Below, piece after piece: positions 14,171 through 22,637 of a stretch of DNA of 23,917 nt. The DNA lies in assembly GCA_934646185.1 (NCBI GenBank), contig CAKUEH010000035.1, positions 1-23,917 on the forward strand, given 5' to 3'. This DNA is from an uncultured Oscillospiraceae bacterium. Lineage in GTDB: Bacteria; Bacillota; Clostridia; Oscillospirales; Oscillospiraceae. The notes below the pieces were generated by a model. It did not search any database. It was given only the letters and a program-made list of their open reading frames with translations, and was not told where the DNA came from. The stretch's first letter is position 1. Every line of letters begins with the position of its first letter. A program made the position numbers and the translations under genes.

Positions 14171-15259
14171 ATGTTTGAAGCATTTTTTACGGATCCCTGT
14201 ATGCGATACCGCACAGAGGTGATCAACGGCATTGACTTTTACGGGTTGGGATTCAGCATGGTACGCGGCGAATGTGTGGCGGAAGGAACGCTGCGCTGGA
14301 TGCAGAAAGGCGAAGCTGCGGCCGTGCTCATCACAAATACGAGCCTGCCGGATATGTCTGGGTTTGAACTTGCCAGACATGTCCGCAGACAGTTTCCGTG
14401 CCTCCGCGTGATTTTTTTGACTGACACGCCGAACCTTGCGGAAGCGCAGCAAGCCGTCCGGTGCGGTGCGTATGACTATTTGCCGAAGTCTGACGGGATT
14501 GACGCGCTGCGCAGCGCGATGATCCGCGTTTCAGAGGAGCTGCACGCGGAAAGTCGGGAAGAATCATATCTGCGCGGCCAGCAAAACTGGGATGAGTGCA
14601 TTTCGAGACTTCTGAAGCTGCTTTTGGCACTGAAGCCGGGCATCGATGAGGATCACTGGCAAATGTATTCCAAAGTCAAGCCGCTGCTGAGCAATGCTCC
14701 GCTGCGCATGGAGGCTCTGCTGGTGCGCTCTTTGATGGAGGAACTACGCACGGAAATTTGCCGCAGAGATGAGGCGCTGGCCGCGCAGATCCGAAGCAGC
14801 ATGATGGCTGCTCCGCTGGGCATACTGACCTCCGCGCAGGGGACGGCGGCGTACATGGACGCCATCTGGGCGCTGCTTTCCGAAAAGGGCTATATCACGC
14901 AGGAGGACGCGCTGAAAAGCGATCCCATCGGGCGCGCCTGCGTCTATATGCAGTCACACCTCGCAGAAAAACTGACCGTGCAGGAGCTGGCTGAGTATGT
15001 CCACATCAGCCCACGGCATTTTATCCGAAAATTCCAGACAGAGATGAACGAGAAATTTACGGATTATCTGTCCCACATCCGTGTTCAGGCGGCAATTCAA
15101 ATGCTGGAGGCTGGCCGGGATGTCAAATCCATTCCAGAGGCGGTCGGATATAAAGATGAGAAAAGCTTTTATTCCGTGTTCCGGAGGTTCACAGGCTGTT
15201 CCATGCGCGAATACCAGCAGAAACTGAACTTGAGCCAGCGAAAGGAGAAGCAGTCATGA
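14171..15259 (+). CDS. YesN-like response regulator with degenerate receiver and AraC-type DNA-binding domain
   Basis: A 362-residue regulator. Residues 1-115 align with a receiver domain. The switch Thr (IFLTD, T84) and conserved Lys (YDYLPKS, K106) are present, but the phospho-acceptor position in VLITNTSLPDMSG is N56 instead of Asp, and the acidic pair is reduced to D8 at most. The protein is thus unlikely to be phosphorylated normally. A helical linker follows (about 120-255). The AraC double helix-turn-helix (about 260-355) contains LTVQELAEYVHISPRHFIRKFQ and VKSIPEAVGYKDEKSFYSVFRRFTG. ATG 14171 is preferred because GAGG lies 6 bases upstream; the alternative GTG at 14159 has no clear site. 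It overlaps the esterase gene by 4 bp and diverges from the GH2 operon. No histidine kinase gene is in the window. Confidence 0.88.
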   Translation: MFEAFFTDPCMRYRTEVINGIDFYGLGFSMVRGECVAEGTLRWMQKGEAAAVLITNTSLPDMSGFELARHVRRQFPCLRVIFLTDTPNLAEAQQAVRCGAYDYLPKSDGIDALRSAMIRVSEELHAESREESYLRGQQNWDECISRLLKLLLALKPGIDEDHWQMYSKVKPLLSNAPLRMEALLVRSLMEELRTEICRRDEALAAQIRSSMMAAPLGILTSAQGTAAYMDAIWALLSEKGYITQEDALKSDPIGRACVYMQSHLAEKLTVQELAEYVHISPRHFIRKFQTEMNEKFTDYLSHIRVQAAIQMLEAGRDVKSIPEAVGYKDEKSFYSVFRRFTGCSMREYQQKLNLSQRKEKQS

Positions 15260-16029
15260 TAAAGCTATGGAACCAAACCATGCCGCACCGCTGCGTAGAG
15301 GATGCGTTTGAACCGTATCTGACGCCATATGACTGTGACGCCGCAAAGACGGCCATTGTCGTGTGTCCGGGCGGCGCTTACTGCGGCCGGGCGGACTATG
15401 AGGGAAATGACGTTGGCGCGTGGCTGAATACCATCGGGATAACAGCCTTCGTGCTGGAATACCGCGTTGCGCCGAGTAAAGCCCCGGCGCAGCCGTCAGA
15501 CGCGCAGCGGGCGATGCGTCTGGCAAGAAAGCTTTGCGCGGAACGCGGAATTGAGTGTCTTGGCATCATGGGCTTTTCCGCCGGCGGCCATCTGGCGGCG
15601 ACTGCCTCAGTACATTACGGCTATCCGTTTTATCCGCCGCAGGATGAAATTGACGCGCTTTCCGCGCGGCCTGATTTTACCGTCCTGTGCTACAGCGTGA
15701 TCGACATGGGAGAGTATGGGCACGAATGGAGCCGACGGCTTCTGCTCGGCGATACGCCGGATGAGGCGCAGATCGAATTCTATTCTCCGCAGAGCTGCGT
15801 GACAGAAAACACGCCGCCCGCCTTTCTCTGGCACACGGCGCAGGATGCAAGTGTTCCGGCGATCAATTCGATGCTCTATGCCGCCGCGCTGCAAAAATGC
15901 GGGGTGCCGTATGAGCTGCACATCTTCCCGTTTGGACAGCACGGCACGGCGATGGCGCTGGATGATGCTTCTGTCGGACAGTGGCGGCAGCTTTTGCGCC
16001 AATGGTTGGTCAGCATGAAGTTTTTATAA
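15256..16029 (+). CDS. Alpha/beta-hydrolase (esterase/acetylesterase-like)
   Basis: A 257-residue hydrolase of the carboxylesterase/BD-FAE type. The oxyanion region is VVCPGGAYCGRA (36-46). S108 in GFSAGGH is the nucleophile, D197 in TAQDASVP and H229 in GQHGTAM complete the triad. There is no signal peptide, so it is cytoplasmic. Such enzymes often remove acetyl or feruloyl groups from imported sugar oligomers before glycosidases act. The ATG lies within the ATGA overlap with the AraC-type gene stop, and AAAGGAG precedes it. It is co-transcribed with the regulator and adjacent to the GH2 gene, which supports a role in de-esterifying the same substrate (inference). A terminator follows 9 bp after the stop. 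Confidence 0.85.
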   Translation: MIKLWNQTMPHRCVEDAFEPYLTPYDCDAAKTAIVVCPGGAYCGRADYEGNDVGAWLNTIGITAFVLEYRVAPSKAPAQPSDAQRAMRLARKLCAERGIECLGIMGFSAGGHLAATASVHYGYPFYPPQDEIDALSARPDFTVLCYSVIDMGEYGHEWSRRLLLGDTPDEAQIEFYSPQSCVTENTPPAFLWHTAQDASVPAINSMLYAAALQKCGVPYELHIFPFGQHGTAMALDDASVGQWRQLLRQWLVSMKFL

Positions 16030-16037
16030 GCGACACG

Positions 16038-16068
16038 AAAGGCACATACGGCAGCGTATGTGCCTTTT
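16038..16068 (+). terminator. Terminator of the regulator-esterase operon
   Basis: AAAGGCACATACG (16038-16050) pairs perfectly with 16055-16067 around GCAG. The stem ends in TTTT, and A's precede it, so it may work in both directions. Confidence 0.8.
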
Positions 16069-16131
16069 GCCTAATTTCACGCAATCGTCTCTGTGCATAC
16101 TGACAAAAGAATGAATGCGAATCGTCAAATT

Positions 16132-16175
16132 CAATGCTGATTTTTTGGCGACAATGCTTAAAACAAACGTATAGA
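16132..16175 (+). promoter_or_regulatory. Possible regulated promoter of the ABC transporter operon
   Basis: Two CAATGCT copies (16132-16138 and 16152-16158) are 20 bp apart. They lie just upstream of TATAGA (16170-16175), a possible -10 with a poor -35. GCGACAATG (16148-16156) resembles the GCGAAAATG core near the GH2 promoter. This is weak, but the 272-base gap 16030-16301 must hold a promoter after the terminator. Confidence 0.3.
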
Positions 16176-16301
16176 TACAGATAGAATGCAGAAATAATGC
16201 ACAATCAACGCAGTCGCAATCGCCCACCATCTTGTCACAATCACACCTTGGAAATCAAAAACCGAACCCGTAAAATGAAGAAAAAGAAAGCGGAGGCGCC
16301 C

Positions 16302-17261
16302 ATGCGAACCATGACAAAGGAAAGAAAAAAGGAAGGACCGCGTCTTGGCCACAGAGGCCGGGCGGATGCAAAGGCCAGTCGGCAGCTGCTGCTTCTGTGC
16401 ATCCCGGCGATCATCGGTTATATCCTGTTCAACTATATACCGATGGGCGCCGCGATCATCATTCCGTTTAAGAATTACAAGTTCTCCAAGGGCATCCTCG
16501 GCAGCGACTGGTGCGGTCTGGCCAACTTCAAGTGGATCATCCAGTCTGTCGCGCTTGACCGAGCACTGCGAAACACGGTGCTCTATGGTTTGCTCTTTAT
16601 GGTGCTCAATCCGATCACCAATGTTGCTATCGCGCTTTTGCTGTTTGAAATCACCAGCAAGCGCCGCCTGAAAACCTATCAGACCATCATTACGTTCCCG
16701 AACTTCATGTCGATGGTCATTGTTGGCTATATCGTCTACGCCATTCTGAGCCCCAGAACCGGCCTCATGAACCAGATCATTCAGTTCTTCGGCGGCGATC
16801 CGGTCGACGTGTACATGAACTCGAAATACTGGCCGTTTATCCTGACCGTTGTGAACATCTGGAAGGGTATCGGCATGGGCTCCATGATGTACTTTGCAGC
16901 CTTGATGGGCATTGACACCTCGCTCTATGAGGCAGCGGAGATCGACGGCGCAAGCCGCTTCCAGAAGATGCTCCATATTTCTCTGCCGCATCTTGTCCCG
17001 CTGATCTGCATTTTTACGATCATGAACGCGGGCACGCTCATCAATGGCAACTTTGACCTGTTCTATGTTATCCCGAGAAACACCTCCACGCTGTATGCAA
17101 CGACTGATATCCTGAACACCTATGTCTATCGTTCCTTACAGGAGTCCAGCTACTCGATCGGCGCGACGACGGGTCTCATTCAGTCCGTCGTGGGTATGTT
17201 CCTTGTTCTGCTGTCCAACTGGATCGTCAAGAAGATCTCCCCGGACAACTCGATGTTTTAA
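16302..17261 (+). CDS. ABC transporter permease, LplB type (carbohydrate uptake CUT1)
   Basis: A 319-residue inner-membrane permease. A basic soluble N-terminus (about 1-30) is followed by about six helices, beginning QLLLLCIPAIIGYILFNYIP. The EAA loop that contacts the ATPase reads YEAAEIDGASRFQKMLHISLPHL. The overall pattern (IPFKNYKFSKGILGS-WCGLANFK near the start, EIDGA, then YVYRSLQESSYSIGATTGLIQSV) matches LplB/YtfT-like permeases paired with YtcP-like partners. ATG 16302 is chosen because GGAGG lies 5 bases upstream; ATGs at 16275 and 16197 lack such a site. It is 17 bp from the next permease gene. Together they form the channel for the lipoprotein encoded at 18302. No ATPase gene is nearby, as is common for systems sharing MsmX. 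Confidence 0.92.
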   Translation: MRTMTKERKKEGPRLGHRGRADAKASRQLLLLCIPAIIGYILFNYIPMGAAIIIPFKNYKFSKGILGSDWCGLANFKWIIQSVALDRALRNTVLYGLLFMVLNPITNVAIALLLFEITSKRRLKTYQTIITFPNFMSMVIVGYIVYAILSPRTGLMNQIIQFFGGDPVDVYMNSKYWPFILTVVNIWKGIGMGSMMYFAALMGIDTSLYEAAEIDGASRFQKMLHISLPHLVPLICIFTIMNAGTLINGNFDLFYVIPRNTSTLYATTDILNTYVYRSLQESSYSIGATTGLIQSVVGMFLVLLSNWIVKKISPDNSMF

Positions 17262-17278
17262 GCGGAAGGGAGAATCTT

Positions 17279-18190
17279 ATGAATCCGAAAATCAAGCACA
17301 GCCGTGACCGGGCGTTCAAGCGCTTTGTGTATGTCTTCTTCTTCCTGATGTGTGCCTGCTTCGTCATTCCGCTGATTGTCGTCATTTCGGCGTCGTTCAC
17401 GAGCGAACAGGCGCTGACCTCCGGCGGCTTCTCGCTGCTGCCGCGTGAGTTCACGCTTGACGCGTACAGATCCGCGTTTTCCAGCGGCACGCGTGTGCTG
17501 CGGGCCTACGGCGTAACAATTTTCCAGGCCGTCGTCGGCACTGTCCTCAGCACCCTGGTTTCGGCGCTGGCGGCCTATCCGCTTTCCAGAAGTAATTTCC
17601 GCTATCGCCGGCCCATCACGGTCTTCATCTTCTTTACGATGCTGTTCAGCGCCGGTATGATCCCGAACTACATTATTTTCTCCAAGTATTATAAGCTTGC
17701 GGATTCGATCTGGGTCTACATCCTGCCGGGCATCACCGGCGGCGCGTGGAACACGATGGTGTTCCGTACGTTCTTCAAGGGCTTGCCTGAAACGCTGTTT
17801 GAAGCGGCGTATCTGGACGGCGCAAGTGAACTGAGAATTTTCTTCCAAATTGTATTGCCGCTTTCCACACCTGTTTTGGCGTCCCTCGGCTTTATGGCGC
17901 TGGTCGCGCGCTGGAACGACTATACCACGTCCATGATTTATATCCGCAACGAAAACCTCTATACGCTGCAATATCTCCTACAGCGCATGATGGATCAAGT
18001 GGAATTTATGAAGAATCTTGCAAACAATCCTATGATGTCCGGCAGTGTAAAGCTGAATACGGCTATGCTGCCGAGCGAATCTCTGAAATTTGCCATGTGT
18101 GTCATCGCGGCAGGCCCCATGCTGGTCGTGTTCCCATTCTTCCAGAAATATTTCGCGCAGGGTCTGACGATCGGCGCGGTCAAGGGCTGA
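17279..18190 (+). CDS. ABC transporter permease, YtcP/LplC type (carbohydrate uptake CUT1)
   Basis: A 303-residue integral membrane permease with about six helices. It starts with a short basic N-terminus and a first helix (FVYVFFFLMCACFVIPLIVV). The EAA loop is FEAAYLDGASELRIFFQIVLPLSTP. MLFSAGMIPNYIIFSKYYKLAD and the C-terminal VVFPFFQKYFAQGLTIGAVKG are typical of the LplC/YtcP group. It pairs with the permease 17 bp upstream to move an oligosaccharide into the cytoplasm. A purine-rich site (GGAAGGGAGA) precedes the ATG. The binding-protein gene follows after 111 bp, in the same direction. Confidence 0.93.
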   Translation: MNPKIKHSRDRAFKRFVYVFFFLMCACFVIPLIVVISASFTSEQALTSGGFSLLPREFTLDAYRSAFSSGTRVLRAYGVTIFQAVVGTVLSTLVSALAAYPLSRSNFRYRRPITVFIFFTMLFSAGMIPNYIIFSKYYKLADSIWVYILPGITGGAWNTMVFRTFFKGLPETLFEAAYLDGASELRIFFQIVLPLSTPVLASLGFMALVARWNDYTTSMIYIRNENLYTLQYLLQRMMDQVEFMKNLANNPMMSGSVKLNTAMLPSESLKFAMCVIAAGPMLVVFPFFQKYFAQGLTIGAVKG

Positions 18191-18301
18191 AGTCTCAGCC
18201 GGATTTATGAATTGTATGCCGGAAAGCGAATGGTACCGCGTTTTCAGGCGTTTACAAGAGAAAACGACACCCTATACCACCTAAAATTTAAGGAGGATAT
18301 C

Positions 18302-19969
18302 ATGAAAAAGAGAACCCTTTGTCTGCTCCTCGCCATGATTATGGTTTTGAGCATCGTTCTGGCGGGCTGCAGCAAGACTGCTGAGACTCCCGCTGCGGAC
18401 GAAACCCCCGCTACGGTCGAGCCGGCGGAAGCCACTGACACCCCCGCTGCGCCCGAAGAGACTGCCGAGCCTGCGCTCGAGCAGAAGACCATTCAACTCA
18501 TGATCACCGGCTCCGGCAAGCAGAACGGCTCCGACGCGGCATGGGCTGCGTTCAATGAACTGCTTCAGAAGTATGTCCCCAACACCACTGTGGAATTCAT
18601 CGACGTTCCGTTTGCAGAATACAGCGAGAAGTTCACGCAGGTTCTGGCATCCGGTGAAGGCGTTGACCTGGCATGGGTCGGCTGGCTGGTCGACAAGCCC
18701 ACGAACATTAACGACGGCAACCTGATGCCGCTTGATGAGCTGATCGCAGAATACGGTCAGGGCATCGTGGATACCCTTGGCGAAGAAGTCGTTGAGATTC
18801 ATCGCAATGCGGCTGACGGCCAGCTGTACTATCTTCCCAGCTGGCAGGGTCTGTGCGGCGACCGCCGCGGCTGGGTCGTCGTGACCGAGCTTGCTGAACT
18901 TGCAGGCGACACCTGGATCGAGGACACCAAGGCTGCTCTTGATAAGTGGCGCAACCACTACTCCGGCATTGAAGACTTCCAGGCTGTTCTGGATCAGGCG
19001 ACCAAGTATCTGGCTGCCGCGAAGGAAGCCGGTAAGCTTGGCGCTGGCATCAACACCGGCCGTGCATTTGGCTGGTCCATGTATACCGGCAATATGCCGT
19101 TCCTCTTTGTTGGCGGCGCAGAAATCGGTGTTCCGTTTGAGGACAACACATTCACTGTGACCGATGGTGTCGCAAGTGAGCACTATAAGCTCTATGCCAA
19201 GACCATGGCTGACTGGTATAAGGAAGGCTACATCCGCTCCGATATCATGTCTGTTGACACCTCCACGCTGACGATGCCCGTTGACGGCCAGATCACCGAC
19301 AGCACTTACATCTTTGGCTGCGACCAGTATCTTACGGAAGCCGATGAAGAAGCCATGAGCGCAAGCTGCGGCATGGATATGACGATGATCCCCATTGAGG
19401 AGAATGCGTATCTCCAGAAGGGCGACGCGACTGCGTATGCCATTCCCTACTGCTCTGACGAGCCTGAGCGTGCTATGATGGTTCTCAACGCGATCTATTC
19501 CCAGCCCGACTTGTACAACACCCTGATCTACGGTGTTGAGGGCGTTGATTACACCAAGAACGATGACGGCACGATCACCACGACTTATTCTGGCGCCGAC
19601 GTTACTGCTGATGACAACTATGGCATCCAGAGATGGATCATTGGTTCCTGCAAGAACGCGCTCATCAACAACGGCACCGATCCCAACTACTATACTGATC
19701 TGGAAGCACTCGAGTCGACCGCACGTGTCAATCCGTTCATGAACTTCACGTTCGACAGAACGAATGTCGAAGGCATTTGCGCAAGCATTCTGAACGTCTA
19801 TTATGAATACGGCTCTCAGCTCGACAACGGTGTCGGCGGAGATAATTGGGAAGACATTTATAACAGCTATCTTGCTGCCCGTAAGGATGCTGGCGTAGAG
19901 GAACTGATTGCAGAATTCCAGAACCAGCTGAACGAGTACATCGCGGCCAACGATATCACTTCCTGGTAA
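18302..19969 (+). CDS. ABC transporter substrate-binding lipoprotein, LplA-like (DUF3502-type C-terminus)
   Basis: A 555-residue extracellular binding protein. The signal peptide ends in a clear lipobox LAGC (C23), followed by an Ala/Thr/Glu/Pro-rich linker (about 25-60). The mature part begins KTIQLMITGSGKQNGSDAAW and has the two-lobed sugar-binding pattern (FAEYSEKFTQVLASGEGVDLAWVGW). The C-terminal part (FDRTNVEGICASILNVYYEYGSQL, then DAGVEELIAEFQNQLNEYI) resembles the DUF3502 end of LplA-type proteins for large oligosaccharides. ATG 18302 follows AAGGAGG at ideal spacing; the upstream frame from 18212 lacks a signal start. It captures the substrate for the two permeases upstream. The ligand is unknown; the neighbouring GH2, esterase and beta-helix genes suggest an oligosaccharide from a decorated polysaccharide. 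Confidence 0.93.
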   Translation: MKKRTLCLLLAMIMVLSIVLAGCSKTAETPAADETPATVEPAEATDTPAAPEETAEPALEQKTIQLMITGSGKQNGSDAAWAAFNELLQKYVPNTTVEFIDVPFAEYSEKFTQVLASGEGVDLAWVGWLVDKPTNINDGNLMPLDELIAEYGQGIVDTLGEEVVEIHRNAADGQLYYLPSWQGLCGDRRGWVVVTELAELAGDTWIEDTKAALDKWRNHYSGIEDFQAVLDQATKYLAAAKEAGKLGAGINTGRAFGWSMYTGNMPFLFVGGAEIGVPFEDNTFTVTDGVASEHYKLYAKTMADWYKEGYIRSDIMSVDTSTLTMPVDGQITDSTYIFGCDQYLTEADEEAMSASCGMDMTMIPIEENAYLQKGDATAYAIPYCSDEPERAMMVLNAIYSQPDLYNTLIYGVEGVDYTKNDDGTITTTYSGADVTADDNYGIQRWIIGSCKNALINNGTDPNYYTDLEALESTARVNPFMNFTFDRTNVEGICASILNVYYEYGSQLDNGVGGDNWEDIYNSYLAARKDAGVEELIAEFQNQLNEYIAANDITSW

Positions 19970-19979
19970 ATTCCTGACC

Positions 19980-20014
19980 AAAAGCGGAAGGGGCGTTCCG
20001 TCTCTTCCGCTTTT
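19980..20014 (+). terminator. Terminator or attenuator after the binding-protein gene
   Basis: AAAAGCGGAAG (19980-19990) pairs with CTTCCGCTTTT (20004-20014), with further T-rich sequence after it. It probably lowers read-through into the beta-helix/oxidoreductase ORF 31 bp later, which has no evident promoter of its own in that space. Confidence 0.7.
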
Positions 20015-20045
20015 CCTATAAACTTTTTTCCTGATTTTTGTAAGA

Positions 20046-22556
20046 ATGACGACATATTATATTGATTTTCAGAATGGCTGCGACGAAAATGACGGCCGCA
20101 GTCCGGAAACTCCATTCAAAACACAGCACCCGGAACTTCTGAAACCGGACGATACCGTTCTGTTCCGGCGCGGCAGCGTGTTCCGCGGGCCGCTGCAAAA
20201 TCCGTCCGGCCGCTGGGAGCATCCCATCCATTACGGCGCGTATGGCGAGGGTGAACCGCCTGTGTTCTGCGGCTCCCAAAGCCTTTCCGATCCGGCACAA
20301 TGGGAAAACGTCGGCGGAAGCATCTGGCGGTTTACCGGCATGCTTTCCGGTGAGACGGCCAACCTGATCTACGGCGACGGAACGTGCGGCGCGCTGCGCT
20401 GGACACGCGAGGAGCTTTGCGAGCAGGGCGACTGGTTTGATTCCTGCCTTGGATATTCCATTCAGCATCTCCCGCTTGCGGAGGATCATACGCTGCTGGT
20501 CTATTCGCAGGAAAATCCCGCGGCCTTCTACGGAAGCATCGAATGCGCGACCTCGCAGTACCGCTGGCTGGCGCACTGCGGACACGACATGGTTATTTCC
20601 GATCTGGAATTCCGCAACAACGGCCTGCACGGCATCGCGGGCGAGGAGGGCGGCCGGAATCTGCGCATCGAAAACTGCCGGTTTGCCAAAATCGGCGGCG
20701 CCGTCTGGGATAAAGACCAGAAGATCCGCTTTGGCAACGCCTTTGAGTGCTGGAACGTGGCGGTGAATGTCGAGGTCGAGCACTGCGTGTTCGACGATAT
20801 CTACGATTCCGCCGTCACGCATCAGGGCGGCGCGGACTGCAAGCCCGCGTACCACTTCCTGATCCGAAGCAACACCTTCCGCCGCTGCGGTATGGCGGCC
20901 TATGAACAGCGCGATCTGCTGCCGACGTATGCGGAGTTTACAGACAATGTCTGCGAGGACGCCGGCGAGGGCTTCTCCAGGCTTGGCGAGACGATGCCGC
21001 GCCGGTCGGAGATCTGGCCGCAGCCGATGGGCCACCATGTGTTTTTGTGGCGGATTTCCCATGCGGCGGGTAATGAGCATTTTGTAATCAGCCGGAACAG
21101 GTTTGGGGATGCGCCCTATGGCGCGGCCATCTACTCCGTCAACGCGCCGGAGGCAGACCACATGGTTCATCTGGAGAATAACCAGTATCCGATGCAGCGT
21201 TATGCACTGTTCGGCCGGATGTACGGTGTGGATTATCCCGATCTTTCCGCGTGGGAAAGCAGAAGAAAAGAAGAAAGAAAAAGTGAGAACCCAATGAGAG
21301 TCTTTACAGTTGCGCTGATCGGCGCAGGCAACCGCGGCGAAATTTATACCGATATTATGAAGACGCTGCCGGAAAAATTTCGCGTTGTTGCTGTCGCTGA
21401 TCCGAACGAGAACCATCGCAAAAATATTCAGCACAAGCATGGTCTGCCCGATGACCATGTGTTTGAAACGTGGGAGCAGCTGCTCTCGCAGCCGAAGCTG
21501 GCTGATATCGCGGTCATTACGACGCAGGACAGTATGCACTATGCGCCCGCCATGAAAGCGCTGGCGGACGGATACGATGTGCTGCTGGAAAAGCCGTTGG
21601 CCCGCACGGAGGACGAATGCGTCGACCTGCTCAATCAGGCGCGCAAATACGGCCGCAAGTTCATGGTCTGCCATGTGCTGCGCTACACACCGTTCTATTC
21701 CCGTGTGAAGCAGCTCATTGACGAGGGCGTTCTGGGCGATATCGTCACCATTGTCCACACGGAGGGCCTCGGCAACACCCACCAGAGCCACAGCTTCGTC
21801 CGCGGCAACTGGGGCAATACGGAGCGGAGCAACTTTATGCTGCTGGCCAAGTCCTGCCATGACATTGACCTGCTGCAATGGCTGATGAAGAAGCAGTGCA
21901 CGAAAATTCAGTCGTTCGGCTCACTCAAGTATTTCCGCCGTGAAAACGCACCATCCGACGCACCCGAGCGCTGCATCGACGGCTGCCCGCACGCAGAAAC
22001 GTGCCCCTATAACGCCGTGCGGCTCTATCTGGACGACAAGAAGAACATGTGGTTCCGCACCACCTCCACCGGCAAGGTCGACCCCACCGACGCGGATGTG
22101 GAATACACGCTTCGCCATACGCAGTACGGCAAGTGCGTCTTCAAGTGCGATAATGACGTGGTCGACCATCAGGTCGTGAACATGGAGTTTGCGGACAAAT
22201 CTACGGCCTCGTTCACCATGAGCTGCTTTAATTACAACGGCCGAAAGTCCAACATTATGGGCACGAAGGGCGAGATGTTCCTCGACTTTGAGGGCGACGA
22301 AATTCGCATTTTCCACTTTGAGGGCCGCTGGTGGGAGACCATCCACACCAATGGCCGCGTCGACGGTACGCTTGTCGGCGGTCATGGCGGCGGCGACCCC
22401 GGTATTGTCAATGCGCTCTATGACTATATGACCGGCGTGAAAACCGCCGACGAGGTCAGCGAGATCGGCATTTCCTGCGAAAATACCCGTCTGGTCTTCG
22501 CTGCCGAGCGCTCCCGCCTGAACGGAGACGTTGAGACGATCACCCCGCTGGAATAA
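20046..22556 (+). CDS. Parallel beta-helix protein fused in frame to a Gfo/Idh/MocA-family oxidoreductase
   Basis: One 836-codon frame holds two proteins. Residues 1 to about 405 resemble a right-handed parallel beta-helix protein: it opens YYIDFQNGCDENDGRSPETPF, has repeated strands such as VISDLEFRNNGLHGIAG and VEVEHCVFDDIYDSAVTHQGG, and lacks a signal peptide. Residues 417-836 are a complete NAD(P)-dependent Gfo/Idh/MocA enzyme: VALIGAGNRGEIY is the Rossmann start, LLEKPLA carries the catalytic Lys, SCHDIDLLQWL the second active-site region, and a Cys-rich CIDGCPHAETCPY insert follows. Such enzymes oxidise or epimerise sugars and sugar acids. The junction is a Lys/Arg/Glu-rich purine tract (21257-21286), then ATG 21294 at a natural enzyme start. 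In the -1 frame a TGA stands at 21284. Two ancestral genes joined by a one-base indel is therefore plausible. The site before ATG 20046 is weak. Confidence 0.8.
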   Translation: MTTYYIDFQNGCDENDGRSPETPFKTQHPELLKPDDTVLFRRGSVFRGPLQNPSGRWEHPIHYGAYGEGEPPVFCGSQSLSDPAQWENVGGSIWRFTGMLSGETANLIYGDGTCGALRWTREELCEQGDWFDSCLGYSIQHLPLAEDHTLLVYSQENPAAFYGSIECATSQYRWLAHCGHDMVISDLEFRNNGLHGIAGEEGGRNLRIENCRFAKIGGAVWDKDQKIRFGNAFECWNVAVNVEVEHCVFDDIYDSAVTHQGGADCKPAYHFLIRSNTFRRCGMAAYEQRDLLPTYAEFTDNVCEDAGEGFSRLGETMPRRSEIWPQPMGHHVFLWRISHAAGNEHFVISRNRFGDAPYGAAIYSVNAPEADHMVHLENNQYPMQRYALFGRMYGVDYPDLSAWESRRKEERKSENPMRVFTVALIGAGNRGEIYTDIMKTLPEKFRVVAVADPNENHRKNIQHKHGLPDDHVFETWEQLLSQPKLADIAVITTQDSMHYAPAMKALADGYDVLLEKPLARTEDECVDLLNQARKYGRKFMVCHVLRYTPFYSRVKQLIDEGVLGDIVTIVHTEGLGNTHQSHSFVRGNWGNTERSNFMLLAKSCHDIDLLQWLMKKQCTKIQSFGSLKYFRRENAPSDAPERCIDGCPHAETCPYNAVRLYLDDKKNMWFRTTSTGKVDPTDADVEYTLRHTQYGKCVFKCDNDVVDHQVVNMEFADKSTASFTMSCFNYNGRKSNIMGTKGEMFLDFEGDEIRIFHFEGRWWETIHTNGRVDGTLVGGHGGGDPGIVNALYDYMTGVKTADEVSEIGISCENTRLVFAAERSRLNGDVETITPLE

Positions 22557-22572
22557 AGAACCTCCCGCAAAA

Positions 22573-22617
22573 GCGCCGGATGTCCGCCGTTCTCCGGCTG
22601 ATGCCCGGCGCACTATT
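22573..22617 (+). terminator. Weak hairpin after the oxidoreductase gene
   Basis: GCGCCGG (22573-22579) pairs with CCGGCGC (22605-22611), followed by ACTATTTT. The loop is long (25 bases) but contains a small CCGG inner stem. It is a possible terminator. Confidence 0.35.
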
Positions 22618-22637
22618 TTGGGAATGGAGACTGATTT

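Noticed and set aside
13991..14452. N-terminal extension of the GH2 frame beyond ATG 13990
   Set aside because: It crosses the divergent promoter region and the AraC-type coding sequence, while ATG 13990 has an ideal AAAAGGAGAA site.
18281..19981. Minus-strand 566-codon frame opposite the binding-protein gene
   Set aside because: Shadow of a lipoprotein gene with a perfect ribosome binding site and lipobox on the other strand.
20016..21878. Minus-strand 620-codon frame opposite the beta-helix/oxidoreductase gene
   Set aside because: No domain, no ribosome binding site, and antisense to clear Gfo/Idh/MocA motifs.
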